Shown piece after piece: positions 1 through 6,429 of a stretch of 19,196 nt of DNA (the stretch's first letter is position 1; each line of letters begins with the position of its first letter). This DNA comes from Selenomonadaceae bacterium (lineage in GTDB: Bacteria > Bacillota > Negativicutes > Selenomonadales > Selenomonadaceae), in contig JAFSUE010000164.1 of assembly GCA_017445435.1 (NCBI GenBank), positions 1-19,196 on the forward strand, read 5' to 3'. The notes beneath the pieces were generated by a model. That model made no database searches and was not told where the DNA came from. It was given only the letters and a program-made list of their open reading frames with translations. The position numbers and the translations under genes were made by a program.

Positions 1-2
1 GG

Positions 3-116
3 ATTATTGATTATCGCGAAAATAATGGCGCGTTTAAATCAATCGACGAAATAAAAAAAGTTCGCGGCATTGGTGATAAAACTTTTGAAAAGATGCGCGA
101 CCAAATTACAGTATAA
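3..116 (+). CDS. comEA: ComEA-like helix-hairpin-helix protein, C-terminal fragment (5' end outside window)
   Basis: The first 37 codons in this frame are open and end at TAA (114-116). The tail reads as one helix-hairpin-helix unit: a helix containing DYRENNGAF, then SIDEIKKVRGIGDKTFEK, where VRGIGDKTFEK is the typical hairpin that contacts DNA backbone. This arrangement, with a glycine-containing hairpin close to the C-terminus, is the usual end of ComEA, the membrane-anchored DNA receptor of natural transformation. That part is family knowledge. Only the last HhH motif is visible, so another HhH protein is possible. The following gap (117-214) holds a promoter for the next gene, so the two genes are probably separate transcription units. 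No clear terminator hairpin is seen after the stop codon. Confidence 0.7.
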   Translation: MIDYRENNGAFKSIDEIKKVRGIGDKTFEKMRDQITV

Positions 117-149
117 AATTTTCTTCCTACTATATAAAAAAATAAATTC

Positions 150-177
150 TTGCAAAAATTTTTCGTAATGTTAATAT
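150..177 (+). promoter_or_regulatory. Candidate sigma-A promoter for the GntP-family permease gene
   Basis: TTGCAA (150-155) is followed after 16 bases by TAATAT (172-177), which is preceded by TG at 169-170 to give an extended -10 element. Transcription would begin about 30 bases before the TTG start at 215. The -35 hexamer is identical to that of the promoter at 7638. Seen by eye only. Confidence 0.5.
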
Positions 178-200
178 TATTGCGTCAAAAAATTTTTAGC

Positions 201-207
201 GGGAGGA
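201..207 (+). promoter_or_regulatory. Ribosome binding site fixing the TTG start at 215
   Basis: GGGAGGA lies 7 bases before TTG at 215. An ATG at 208-210 directly after it is out of frame with the permease, so the TTG is the credible start. Confidence 0.7.
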
Positions 208-214
208 ATGGTCA

Positions 215-1630
215 TTGGAAACATTTTGTATCGCAGTAGGAATTGTAGGACTAATGACATTTGCTTATCGTGGCTGGTCAATAATTTTAATCGCGCCATT
301 TTTCGCGGTGTTGACGGCAATTTTAAGCGAATTTGGAATTTTGCCAGTGTATAGCGAACTTTATATGACGCGGCTGGCTGAATACACAAAAACTTACTAC
401 CCAATATTTTTATTCGGCGCAGTTTTCGCACGTCTTATGGAAAAAGGCGGCTTAGCGTCGGCAATAGCTGGAAAAATTATTTCACTGCTCGGCGAAACGC
501 GGGCAATAGCGGCAGTACTTTTAGGTTGCGCGGCGTTGACTTACGGCGGACTTAGCGTCTTTGTAGTAGCCTTCGTAATGTACCCATTCGGCGCAGAAAT
601 TTTCCGTAAAGCTGACATACCGAAAAAACTTTTGCCAGCAACTTTATGGATGGGAATTTTTTCCTTCGCAATGGTCGCGTTGCCAGGTACGCCGCAAATT
701 CAAAATATTATACCGTCGTCGTACTTCGGCACATCAACTTGGGCAGGCGTCGGCATTGGCTTATTTGCAACAATAGTTTTCATCGCAATAAGTATGGCGT
801 GGCTTTCGTACAGGAAAAAATCTTTGCAGGCGAAGGGCGAAGGTTACGGGCAACAGGCGGAAACTAAACAGCGTCGTGATAGAACAATCCCTTCATGGCA
901 ACTGTCACTTGTACCGCTTTTAATGGTCATCGTCATCAACGTAATTTTGAGTAACCCATTTCATTGGGAATGGGGCTTTCATTGGGACGAAAAAAGTTTA
1001 GAAGCGTTCCTGCCGTTGAACTTAGCATTGTTAGCATCAAGCGTTGGCAAAATTCAAGCGGTCTGGTCAATAAGCGTGGCACTTATCGTTAGCAGTTTAG
1101 CGGCGGCGTACATTGGACGGCGGCGTTATATGAGTGGCAGGGAAAATTTCCTGCAGACAATAAATTTTGGCGCGGCGTCATCCTGCGCGGCAGTTTTAAA
1201 CGTAGCGTCGGGATTTGCATTTGGTAGCGTAATAATCAGTATGCCAGGATTTTTGCCCGTGAAAGCAATTTTACTTGGCATTGCTAACAGTGCAGGAACT
1301 CTCGTTTCAGCAGTCATCACAACAAATATTATGTGCGGTTTAACAGGGTCAGCGTCAGGCGGCTTGACAATCGCGCTGTCAATGCTCGGTGAACAGTGGG
1401 CGGCAATGGCACCAGCTCAAGGCGTGACGTTGGAAGCACTTCACAGAATCGTTGCAATAGCGTCAGTCGGTATCGATCCAGTACCACATTGCGGCGCATT
1501 GGTAACTTTACTTGCAATTTGTGGCTTGACGCATAAAGAGGCTTACTTTGATATAATCGTATTGATGATTTTAAAATTTTTCGTACCGTTCCTTTGCATT
1601 TTATTTTATATGTTGACAGGCATTTCTTAA
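215..1630 (+). CDS. GntP-family permease (gluconate/hydroxy-acid:H+ symporter type)
   Basis: This 471-residue, very hydrophobic protein has many membrane segments throughout and one hydrophilic, basic loop near residues 199-225 that divides it into two halves. The stretch around 157-177 (LPGTPQIQNIIPSSYFGTS) and the C-terminal DPVPHCGALVTLLAICGLTH (421-440) are GntP-superfamily signatures. Members import gluconate or related sugar acids and short hydroxy acids such as 3-hydroxybutyrate together with protons. The substrate cannot be assigned from sequence. Length is close to the usual 440-470. The start is TTG, supported by GGGAGGA 7 bases upstream. The next gene begins 89 bases downstream on the same strand, across two tandem heptamer repeat arrays. 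Co-transcription with that SHMT-like gene is possible, since no terminator hairpin lies between. Confidence 0.85.
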   Translation: METFCIAVGIVGLMTFAYRGWSIILIAPFFAVLTAILSEFGILPVYSELYMTRLAEYTKTYYPIFLFGAVFARLMEKGGLASAIAGKIISLLGETRAIAAVLLGCAALTYGGLSVFVVAFVMYPFGAEIFRKADIPKKLLPATLWMGIFSFAMVALPGTPQIQNIIPSSYFGTSTWAGVGIGLFATIVFIAISMAWLSYRKKSLQAKGEGYGQQAETKQRRDRTIPSWQLSLVPLLMVIVINVILSNPFHWEWGFHWDEKSLEAFLPLNLALLASSVGKIQAVWSISVALIVSSLAAAYIGRRRYMSGRENFLQTINFGAASSCAAVLNVASGFAFGSVIISMPGFLPVKAILLGIANSAGTLVSAVITTNIMCGLTGSASGGLTIALSMLGEQWAAMAPAQGVTLEALHRIVAIASVGIDPVPHCGALVTLLAICGLTHKEAYFDIIVLMILKFFVPFLCILFYMLTGIS

Positions 1631-1665
1631 TAGTCAGTAGTAAGTAGTGAGTAGTGAGTAGTGAA
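1631..1665 (+). repeat. Tandem heptamer array, five TAGTNAG units
   Basis: Five consecutive 7-base units follow the permease stop codon directly: TAGTCAG, TAGTAAG, TAGTGAG, TAGTGAG, TAGTGAA. Variation is almost confined to the fifth base. Because 7 is not a multiple of 3, an array of three or more units places a TAG stop in all three forward frames. Related arrays lie at 3007-3020 and 5232-5262. Confidence 0.9.
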
Positions 1666-1670
1666 TTTTT

Positions 1671-1702
1671 CATTACGCATTACGCATTCCTAATTCCTAA
1701 TT
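1671..1702 (+). repeat. Tandem heptamer array, CATTACG then CCTAATT units
   Basis: Two CATTACG units plus a partial CATT are followed by two CCTAATT units. The array ends 6 bases before the ribosome binding site (AAGGGGTG, 1707-1714 including the leading A run) of the SHMT-like gene. The same family occurs at 9899, 14103, 14782 and 18059. Confidence 0.9.
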
Positions 1703-1719
1703 AAAAAAGGGGTGTAACA

Positions 1720-3009
1720 ATGGATAATAAAAAGTTATTGAGACGGCTAAAAGATTTTGACCCTGAATTGTTCAAGCTGTTAAAAGAAAATATTGAGCGG
1801 CAAAGTTCAATGTTATCGCTAATCCCTACCGATAGTGCCGCGTCGCCATTTTCAAGCTACCTCAAAGGAAGTACGCTCGGCAATGACTTCATTGGCTTTC
1901 ATTCCGTCGAACGTCACGGCAGAACGGAAACTATGGCGGCTAATCGCGCTTGCAAACTTTTCAACGCTGAACATGCCATTGTTCGCACTGGAAATTTAAT
2001 TGCGGCGTCGCGCGTCGTACTTCAAGCGCTGTTGAAAAATGGCGATACAATTTTGTCATTCAATCTTCGTAAAAAGGAACATTGCACGGGCGAATTGATG
2101 AACTATAACTTCATAAAGTTTGCGATTGAACCTGATACGTTTAGATTGAACGTTGACAAGGTACGCGCACTGGCTAAACTTCGCCGTCCAAAAATGATTA
2201 TCTATTCGCCAGTCAATTATCCGCACAATATCGATTATAAAAAACTGCGCGGAATTGCTGATGAAGTCAACGCCATTTTATGGGTGGACATTGGGCAAAA
2301 TTCTGGACTCGTCGCGGCAGGTGAAATTGCGTCGCCAGTTCCATACTCCGACGTTGTAACTTTCGCGGCAAGTGACGCCTTGCACGGTCCACAAAGTGGA
2401 ATTATTCTTTGCAAAAAAAAATTCGCCGACGTGTTAGAACAGGCGGTTATTGATACTGGTCATGCGTCATTGAAAAAAAATGTATTGGCGGCGCTTGCTG
2501 TAACTTTTCATGAGGCGGCTTGCGAAGAATACAAAGATTATGCACGGCAAATAATTTTAAATGCCCGTGCATTGGAAAAAGGTTTGAAGAGCGCCAACGC
2601 CGATTTAGTTTGCAGTCCGACGGAAAATCATTTAGTGCTTGTACGTTTGGACAAGCGCGTTGATTGCAAAATTATCGTCGACAAATTGGCGCAGGGGCGG
2701 TTACTTGTCAAGGCGGAAACGCTGATGACTTCAAATGAAAATATTTCGTATCCAGTACTGCGGCTGTCAAGTTTAGACCCAACGACGCGCGGTTTGTACG
2801 AAGGTGATATGTACACGGTTGGATTGACGCTTGGAGAATTTTTGAAGTCGCCGCAAAATTCACAATCGATTAAAGCAGTTGAAAATATTGTAAAAGAAAT
2901 TGTCGACACCTTACCGATTTTCGCTGAAGATTGGTTGCCAGGCGCGGAAGTTTCTCACGAAGTCGATTCGGATTTAATGATGAAAGCTATGATTTACGGC
3001 ACGTTTTAG
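1720..3009 (+). CDS. SHMT-like fold-type I protein lacking the PLP-binding lysine (probable pseudoenzyme)
   Basis: This 429-residue protein aligns along its length with serine hydroxymethyltransferase (GlyA, about 417 residues). Clear matches are residues 174-224 (KKLRGIADEVNAILWVD, SGLVAAGE, SPVPYSDVVT, LHGP), 101-115 (LQALLKNGDTILSFN) and the region around R348 (PVLRLSSLDPTTRG). Key SHMT positions have changed. The catalytic motif TTTTHKTLRGPRGG reads TFAASDALHGPQSG, with Asp219 in place of the Schiff-base lysine. The cofactor-phosphate loop SGS reads N92-L93-I94. The GGQGGP loop reads TGHASL (246-251). The His of the VDMAHIAGL motif is Gln193. Asp190, which would pair with the PLP ring nitrogen, His121 and Arg348 are kept. 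The frame is intact with a good ribosome binding site (AAGGGGTG) and ATG, so this is a maintained gene and not an obvious decay product. Its function is unknown; SHMT activity is unlikely. A true glyA is expected elsewhere in the genome. Confidence 0.8.
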   Translation: MDNKKLLRRLKDFDPELFKLLKENIERQSSMLSLIPTDSAASPFSSYLKGSTLGNDFIGFHSVERHGRTETMAANRACKLFNAEHAIVRTGNLIAASRVVLQALLKNGDTILSFNLRKKEHCTGELMNYNFIKFAIEPDTFRLNVDKVRALAKLRRPKMIIYSPVNYPHNIDYKKLRGIADEVNAILWVDIGQNSGLVAAGEIASPVPYSDVVTFAASDALHGPQSGIILCKKKFADVLEQAVIDTGHASLKKNVLAALAVTFHEAACEEYKDYARQIILNARALEKGLKSANADLVCSPTENHLVLVRLDKRVDCKIIVDKLAQGRLLVKAETLMTSNENISYPVLRLSSLDPTTRGLYEGDMYTVGLTLGEFLKSPQNSQSIKAVENIVKEIVDTLPIFAEDWLPGAEVSHEVDSDLMMKAMIYGTF

Positions 3010-3020
3010 TTAGTAGTGGG
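3007..3020 (+). repeat. Two-unit TAGTNAG heptamer overlapping the stop codon of the SHMT-like gene
   Basis: TAGTTAG followed by TAGTGGG. The first TAG is the stop codon of the preceding gene. The two convergent genes here are only 17 bases apart. The short length makes chance similarity possible, but the phase and position fit the other arrays. Confidence 0.5.
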
Positions 3021-3026
3021 AGGAGT

Positions 3027-3806
3027 TTAGACTTTTTCTTTAAGCGCTTCAAGGCGTCGGGCATTGAAAAATTCTTTCACGGACGCCAAAATTTTTTCAC
3101 GCGGCAAAGACTTCAATAAATAACCGTCTGGGCGCAACTCCATAACTTTCATAACGCTTTCACGGTCGCCCTTGCCAGTCAAAAAAATAACAGGCGTATC
3201 TTCCAGCTTAACTTCACTGCGAATCATTTGCAAAACTTGCGGACCACTTATCACGGGCATTTCATAATCCAGCAAAATTAAATCGGGCTTGTTATCGGCA
3301 ATATACATTAGCGCTTGCGTACCGCTAGTAACGATTGTTACGCGATAATCGCCCTCAAGCCAGCCTTTCATCATCTTTAAAAAAGTCGGGTCGTCGTCAA
3401 CCATAAGAATAGTTTTCTTTTCGTCACGTGCAGAAATATGATTGTAGACGTTTTCGACGCCAGCCGCAAAATTTTTTAAGTCAATCGGACGTTCAAATTT
3501 TTTCGCGATAGCGTCTTCAGGTACAACTTTTTCAACGGTTTCAATTTCAGCGATGTTGCCGAGTAGAATTAAAATTTTATCTTCTTCAAGGCAAGTATCT
3601 TTGAGGTAAACCAAAAAGTCAGGAATATCCTCAACGAACTTGCCGAGATAAAATACCAAAAGTTCAAAGTTGCTTTTATTAGCCGCGAACTGTTCGACTA
3701 CAGGATCAATACGCGTCACTTCGTAGCCAGCAACTTCCAAATTCCGCTGAATCGAGTTGCCCATAAATGAAACGCCTTGACTGATGAATAAAATTTTTTT
3801 CTCCAT
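3027..3806 (-). CDS. Response regulator with pseudo-receiver plus receiver domain, no output domain
   Basis: This 259-residue cytoplasmic protein consists of two CheY-like domains. The second (about 130-250) is complete: acidic triad VDDDP (137-139), phospho-acceptor Asp180 in LILLDYEMPVISG, Thr210 in FLTGKGD and Lys232 in LLKSLP. The first (about 3-122) has the same fold pattern and keeps a lysine-proline end (KKFERPID), but the acidic pocket is replaced by Ser-Gln and the phospho-acceptor position is Tyr53, so it should not be phosphorylated. No DNA-binding or enzymatic domain follows. It probably acts through protein contacts, as single-domain regulators do. The partner kinase is not evident; the hybrid kinases at 7699 and 9951 are candidates only by proximity. 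ATG start at 3806 with a weak GGTGAT site upstream, and an extended -10 promoter at 3840-3868. Confidence 0.85.
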   Translation of the reverse strand: MEKKILFISQGVSFMGNSIQRNLEVAGYEVTRIDPVVEQFAANKSNFELLVFYLGKFVEDIPDFLVYLKDTCLEEDKILILLGNIAEIETVEKVVPEDAIAKKFERPIDLKNFAAGVENVYNHISARDEKKTILMVDDDPTFLKMMKGWLEGDYRVTIVTSGTQALMYIADNKPDLILLDYEMPVISGPQVLQMIRSEVKLEDTPVIFLTGKGDRESVMKVMELRPDGYLLKSLPREKILASVKEFFNARRLEALKEKV

Positions 3807-3839
3807 TAAGCATCACCGCTTGTAAAATTATTTGTCAAG

Positions 3840-3868
3840 ATTATAACAGCAATTCGCGAATTTTGAAA
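3840..3868 (-). promoter_or_regulatory. Candidate extended -10 promoter for the response regulator, with palindrome in spacer
   Basis: On the minus strand, TTTCAA (complement of 3863-3868) is followed after 17 bases by TATAAT (complement of 3840-3845). The -10 is preceded by TGT, giving an extended -10 that can offset the weak -35. The spacer contains the perfect 12-base palindrome AATTCGCGAATT (3851-3862), a possible operator. Transcription would start about 26 bases before the ATG. Confidence 0.45.
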
Positions 3869-3886
3869 GACCACATTTTAGTTAAA

Positions 3887-3990
3887 CTACTTTTTCTTTT
3901 GGCGCAAAAGAAAAAGTAGCAAAAAGAAAACATAGCCCGCTGAAATCGCATCCAGCGATTTGCGCGGGCGGGCGCACGTCCTGTGCGCCC
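3887..3990. repeat. Three-hairpin intergenic element
   Basis: Three adjacent inverted repeats lie between divergent genes. The first is a perfect 15-base stem (CTACTTTTTCTTTTG, 3887-3901, with its complement at 3905-3919) around a 3-base loop. The second, 3935-3969, pairs GCCCGC with GCGGGC and, inside an internal loop, AAATCGC with GCGATTT around ATCCA. The third pairs GGGCGCAC (3970-3977) with GTGCGCCC (3983-3990) around GTCCT. The last is followed by TTCTATTTTA and resembles a terminator, but no gene ends here on the plus strand. Shortened relatives of the first stem occur at 5228-5289 and 7489-7510, so this looks like a dispersed repeat element. Confidence 0.75.
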
Positions 3991-4047
3991 TTCTATTTTA
4001 ACGTTATCAACATATCCTAAACATTATAAAAATTAGGGAGCAGGTAT

Positions 4048-5124
4048 TTGAAAGTTTTAATTTTATCGGCGTCAATCGGTTCAGGACATACGAAGGCGGC
4101 AGAGGCGTTGAAAAAATTTTTCCGCGCAGATGACGTTGAAGTTGTGGACTTTATGGCGCGTGAAATTTCTACGCTAAATTTCTTGACAAAAAAAATTTAT
4201 CTTGCCGCGTTGAAATTCATTCCCGACTTGTACGACAGAATTTATAAATTCACGGGCGCAAAAAAAATCGGCACGTTGACACGCTACATAATCTCAACGC
4301 TAATGTACTTTCCATTCACGCGGCTACTAAAAAAATTTCAGCCCGACGTTGTAATTTGCACTCATCCATTCCCAGAATCAGCGGCGGCACTTTGGAAATT
4401 TTTGCATGCGAAATCTGCGCGGAAATTTTTATTAGCGGCAGTGCTGACGGATTATTCACTGCATGAAATTTGGATATTCAGCGAAGTTGACGTTTACTTT
4501 GTCGCCACTGATGAAATGAAATTAGAACTTGCCGAACAGTCACGACCGAATCAAGAAATTTATTCAGCAGGAATACCAATAGGCGCAGAATTTTCTACGT
4601 TGAAATTGATTGAACATTCAACGCCGACAATTTTAGTTATGGGCGGCGGCTTAGGCTTAGGCTCAATCGAAGAAACTTTGCAGGACTTAAATAACGTTGA
4701 AGTACCGCTGAAAATTTTAGTCGTCGCTGGACAAAATCAAAAACTTTTAACGCGGCTGAAATCTTTGCAAAAAAAAATCTGTCACGAGACAGAAATTTTT
4801 GGCTACGTGGAAAATATCGGCGAACTAATGGCGGCGTCCGATTTATTGATAACTAAGCCAGGCGCGTTGACGATGACAGAAGCATTTGCGGCGGGACTGC
4901 CCATGATTTTACATGCGCCAATACCTGGTCCAGAATCGCAAAATGCCTTGTACGCAGTCACGAACGGCGCGGCAATTTCGGCGGGCAATTTAAAAATTTC
5001 CTCTATCGTCAACAATCTGCTAAAAAATTTTTCAAAGCTTGACGCAATGAAAGTTAGCGCGAAAAATTTATCTAAAGTCAACGCGGCGGCTGAAATCGTT
5101 GCAAAATTAGGCGGTGTTGAATAA
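4048..5124 (+). CDS. MGDG synthase/UgtP-like lipid glycosyltransferase (GT-B fold, GT28 type)
   Basis: This 358-residue protein has two GT-B halves. The N-terminal half (about 1-170) begins with LILSASIGSGHTKAAEAL, the glycine-rich SxGxGH acceptor-side motif of monogalactosyldiacylglycerol synthase and UgtP-type enzymes, and contains CTHPFPES (104-111) and VLTDYSLHEIW. The C-terminal half carries the nucleotide-sugar site: MGGGLGLG (198-205), KPGALTMTEAFAAGLPMI (270-287) and PIPGPESQNA (291-300). By family it transfers glucose or galactose from a UDP sugar to diacylglycerol at the inner membrane face. The exact sugar and acceptor are not readable. There is no signal peptide, and membrane association is expected through the basic N-terminal half. 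The start is TTG, supported by AGGGAG (4035-4040) 7 bases upstream. It converges on murG, a relative in the same fold family. Confidence 0.82.
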   Translation: MKVLILSASIGSGHTKAAEALKKFFRADDVEVVDFMAREISTLNFLTKKIYLAALKFIPDLYDRIYKFTGAKKIGTLTRYIISTLMYFPFTRLLKKFQPDVVICTHPFPESAAALWKFLHAKSARKFLLAAVLTDYSLHEIWIFSEVDVYFVATDEMKLELAEQSRPNQEIYSAGIPIGAEFSTLKLIEHSTPTILVMGGGLGLGSIEETLQDLNNVEVPLKILVVAGQNQKLLTRLKSLQKKICHETEIFGYVENIGELMAASDLLITKPGALTMTEAFAAGLPMILHAPIPGPESQNALYAVTNGAAISAGNLKISSIVNNLLKNFSKLDAMKVSAKNLSKVNAAAEIVAKLGGVE

Positions 5125-5227
5125 ATACTTAGTAATAATTCAAAGCAAAAAAATCATGGTAACAAAGCGGCATTTCAGCGCCATGTGGAGTAGGACGCTG
5201 GTGAACACAACGACGCGGTAAAACGTT

Positions 5228-5289
5228 TAAACTACTCACTACTAACTACTGACTACTCACTAAATTTGCACCAAAAGAAAAGTAGTTTA
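5228..5289. repeat. Palindromic element interrupted by a TAGTNAG-type heptamer array
   Basis: TAAACTACT (5228-5236) and AGTAGTTTA (5281-5289) form a 9-base inverted repeat. Between them are four 7-base units on the complementary strand (CTACTCA, CTACTAA, CTACTGA, CTACTCA, 5232-5259) and a CACCAAAAGAAAAGTAG arm that closely matches the right arm of the hairpin at 3905-3919. It lies between the convergent ends of the lipid glycosyltransferase and murG. The rest of 5125-5308 shows no convincing gene, and no clear intrinsic terminator was found for either neighbour. Confidence 0.75.
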
Positions 5290-5308
5290 TAAAAAAATCT
5301 AAAAAAAT

Positions 5309-6403
5309 CTACTGTTTAACCAAATTTAAAATTAAATCTGAAATTTCATCAGCTGCCTGTGGTCTGCCAAGTGTCAAACTTGCCGCAGACATTTTTTTTA
5401 ATTCGGCTGGATCTTTCAAAAGTTCAGCTAAATGTTTCGACAAAATTTCCGTCGTCAAATCTTTATTCAAAATCATTCGCGCCGCACCTACTTTGACAAG
5501 TTCCATTGCATTGAACTCTTGATGATTTTCTGCAGCGTATGGGTACGGAATCAAAATTGCTGGAATGCCCCGCGCCGTCAATTCAGCTAAACCAGTTGCA
5601 CCTGCGCGGAAAATCGCTAAGCTTGCCATAGCCATAGCTTGCGGCATATTGTAAAGGTACGGCACAACTTTTACATTCGGCGGCAAGTTGTCACCTAAAC
5701 TTTGCTTGACGGATTCAAATTCGCCTTTGCCCGTGACGTGAAGAAATTGCGCGTCAAAATTTTCAGCATGTTTAAGTACGTCAATCATTGCCGTATTGAT
5801 ACTGCGAGCGCCACGACTTCCACCAGAAATTAAAACGACGGGCTTTTCAGCTGTGAAATTAAATTCGCGTAAACCGTCTTCACGATTCGCCGTCAAAACT
5901 TCTGCGCGGATTGGGTTGCCCGTGTAAATCGTTTTAGACGCAGGAAAATTTTTCAGCGCCAACTTTGAGCCGACAGCAATTTTCGTGACGAACTTTGACA
6001 AAATTTTATTGGTAATGCCAGCAACGGCGTTTTGCTCTTGAATCAACGTAGGAATTTTTTTCAAACTAGCGGCAAGTAAAATCGGTCCGCAAACGTAGCC
6101 GCCAGTACCGACGACAACATTGGGCTTGAACTCATCAATAATTTTACCTGCGCGACGAATGCTTAAAATTGCATCTGCCGCACGTTTAATATTTTCCATT
6201 GTGAAATGACGTTCAAAGCCGCCCTCCAACTTCATGGCGGAAAAATTTATGCCAGTCTTCGGTACAATGTCAGACTCCAAACCTTTTTCTGTGCCGACGT
6301 ACAAAATTTTTGTATCGGGCAACTTTTTTTTAACCGTATCAATCAAAGTCAGCGCGGGGTAAATATGACCTCCCGTGCCGCCGCCTGAAAAAATAATGTT
6401 CAT
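5309..6403 (-). CDS. murG: UDP-GlcNAc:lipid I N-acetylglucosaminyltransferase MurG
   Basis: MurG adds GlcNAc from UDP-GlcNAc to lipid I, making lipid II for peptidoglycan at the cytoplasmic membrane face. The 364-residue protein shows all hallmarks in order: FSGGGTGGHIYPAL (5-18), VVGTGGYVCGP (97-107), IQEQNAVAGITNKIL (121-135), ISGGSRGARSIN (192-203), FRAGATGLAELTARGIPAIL (265-284) and PYPYAAENHQEFNA (286-299). Length is normal. The ATG start gives the canonical N-terminus. It is unusual to find murG outside the mur/fts cluster, 26 bases downstream of a substrate-binding protein gene. That gap consists largely of TAGCTRR heptamers, and no Shine-Dalgarno sequence sits at a normal distance. 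The nearest, AGGTGT, ends about 21 bases before the ATG. Confidence 0.97.
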   Translation of the reverse strand: MNIIFSGGGTGGHIYPALTLIDTVKKKLPDTKILYVGTEKGLESDIVPKTGINFSAMKLEGGFERHFTMENIKRAADAILSIRRAGKIIDEFKPNVVVGTGGYVCGPILLAASLKKIPTLIQEQNAVAGITNKILSKFVTKIAVGSKLALKNFPASKTIYTGNPIRAEVLTANREDGLREFNFTAEKPVVLISGGSRGARSINTAMIDVLKHAENFDAQFLHVTGKGEFESVKQSLGDNLPPNVKVVPYLYNMPQAMAMASLAIFRAGATGLAELTARGIPAILIPYPYAAENHQEFNAMELVKVGAARMILNKDLTTEILSKHLAELLKDPAELKKMSAASLTLGRPQAADEISDLILNLVKQ

Positions 6404-6420
6404 AGCTGATAGCTAGTAGC
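6403..6420. repeat. Heptamer repeat (TAGCTGA, TAGCTAG, TAGC) abutting the murG start codon
   Basis: Two 7-base units and a partial third lie directly upstream of, and touching, the murG ATG, where the ribosome binding site would be expected. It resembles the TAGTNAG arrays in period and in starting with TAG. Confidence 0.55.
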
Positions 6421-6429
6421 GCCTACACC

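Noticed and set aside
1329..1673. 114-codon minus-strand open frame over the permease 3' end
   Set aside because: It runs through the heptamer array into the antisense of a clear membrane protein; the composition looks like reverse translation and there is no supported start.
1631..1702. Possible CRISPR-like array
   Set aside because: Units are 7 bases long and directly contiguous, with no spacers of 30 or so bases; these are simple tandem repeats.
1720..3009. Annotation as a working serine hydroxymethyltransferase (glyA)
   Set aside because: The Schiff-base lysine, two cofactor-phosphate loops and the conserved His of VDMAHIAGL are all replaced.
3970..3990. GC-rich hairpin followed by T-rich bases, read as an intrinsic terminator
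   Set aside because: No plus-strand gene ends before it (the region is divergent), the T run is interrupted, and it is better explained as part of the three-hairpin element.
4025..4030. TATAAA as a -10 element for the lipid glycosyltransferase gene
   Set aside because: It lies only about 5 bases before the ribosome binding site, so the transcript would start inside or beyond that site, and no good -35 hexamer is at the right distance.
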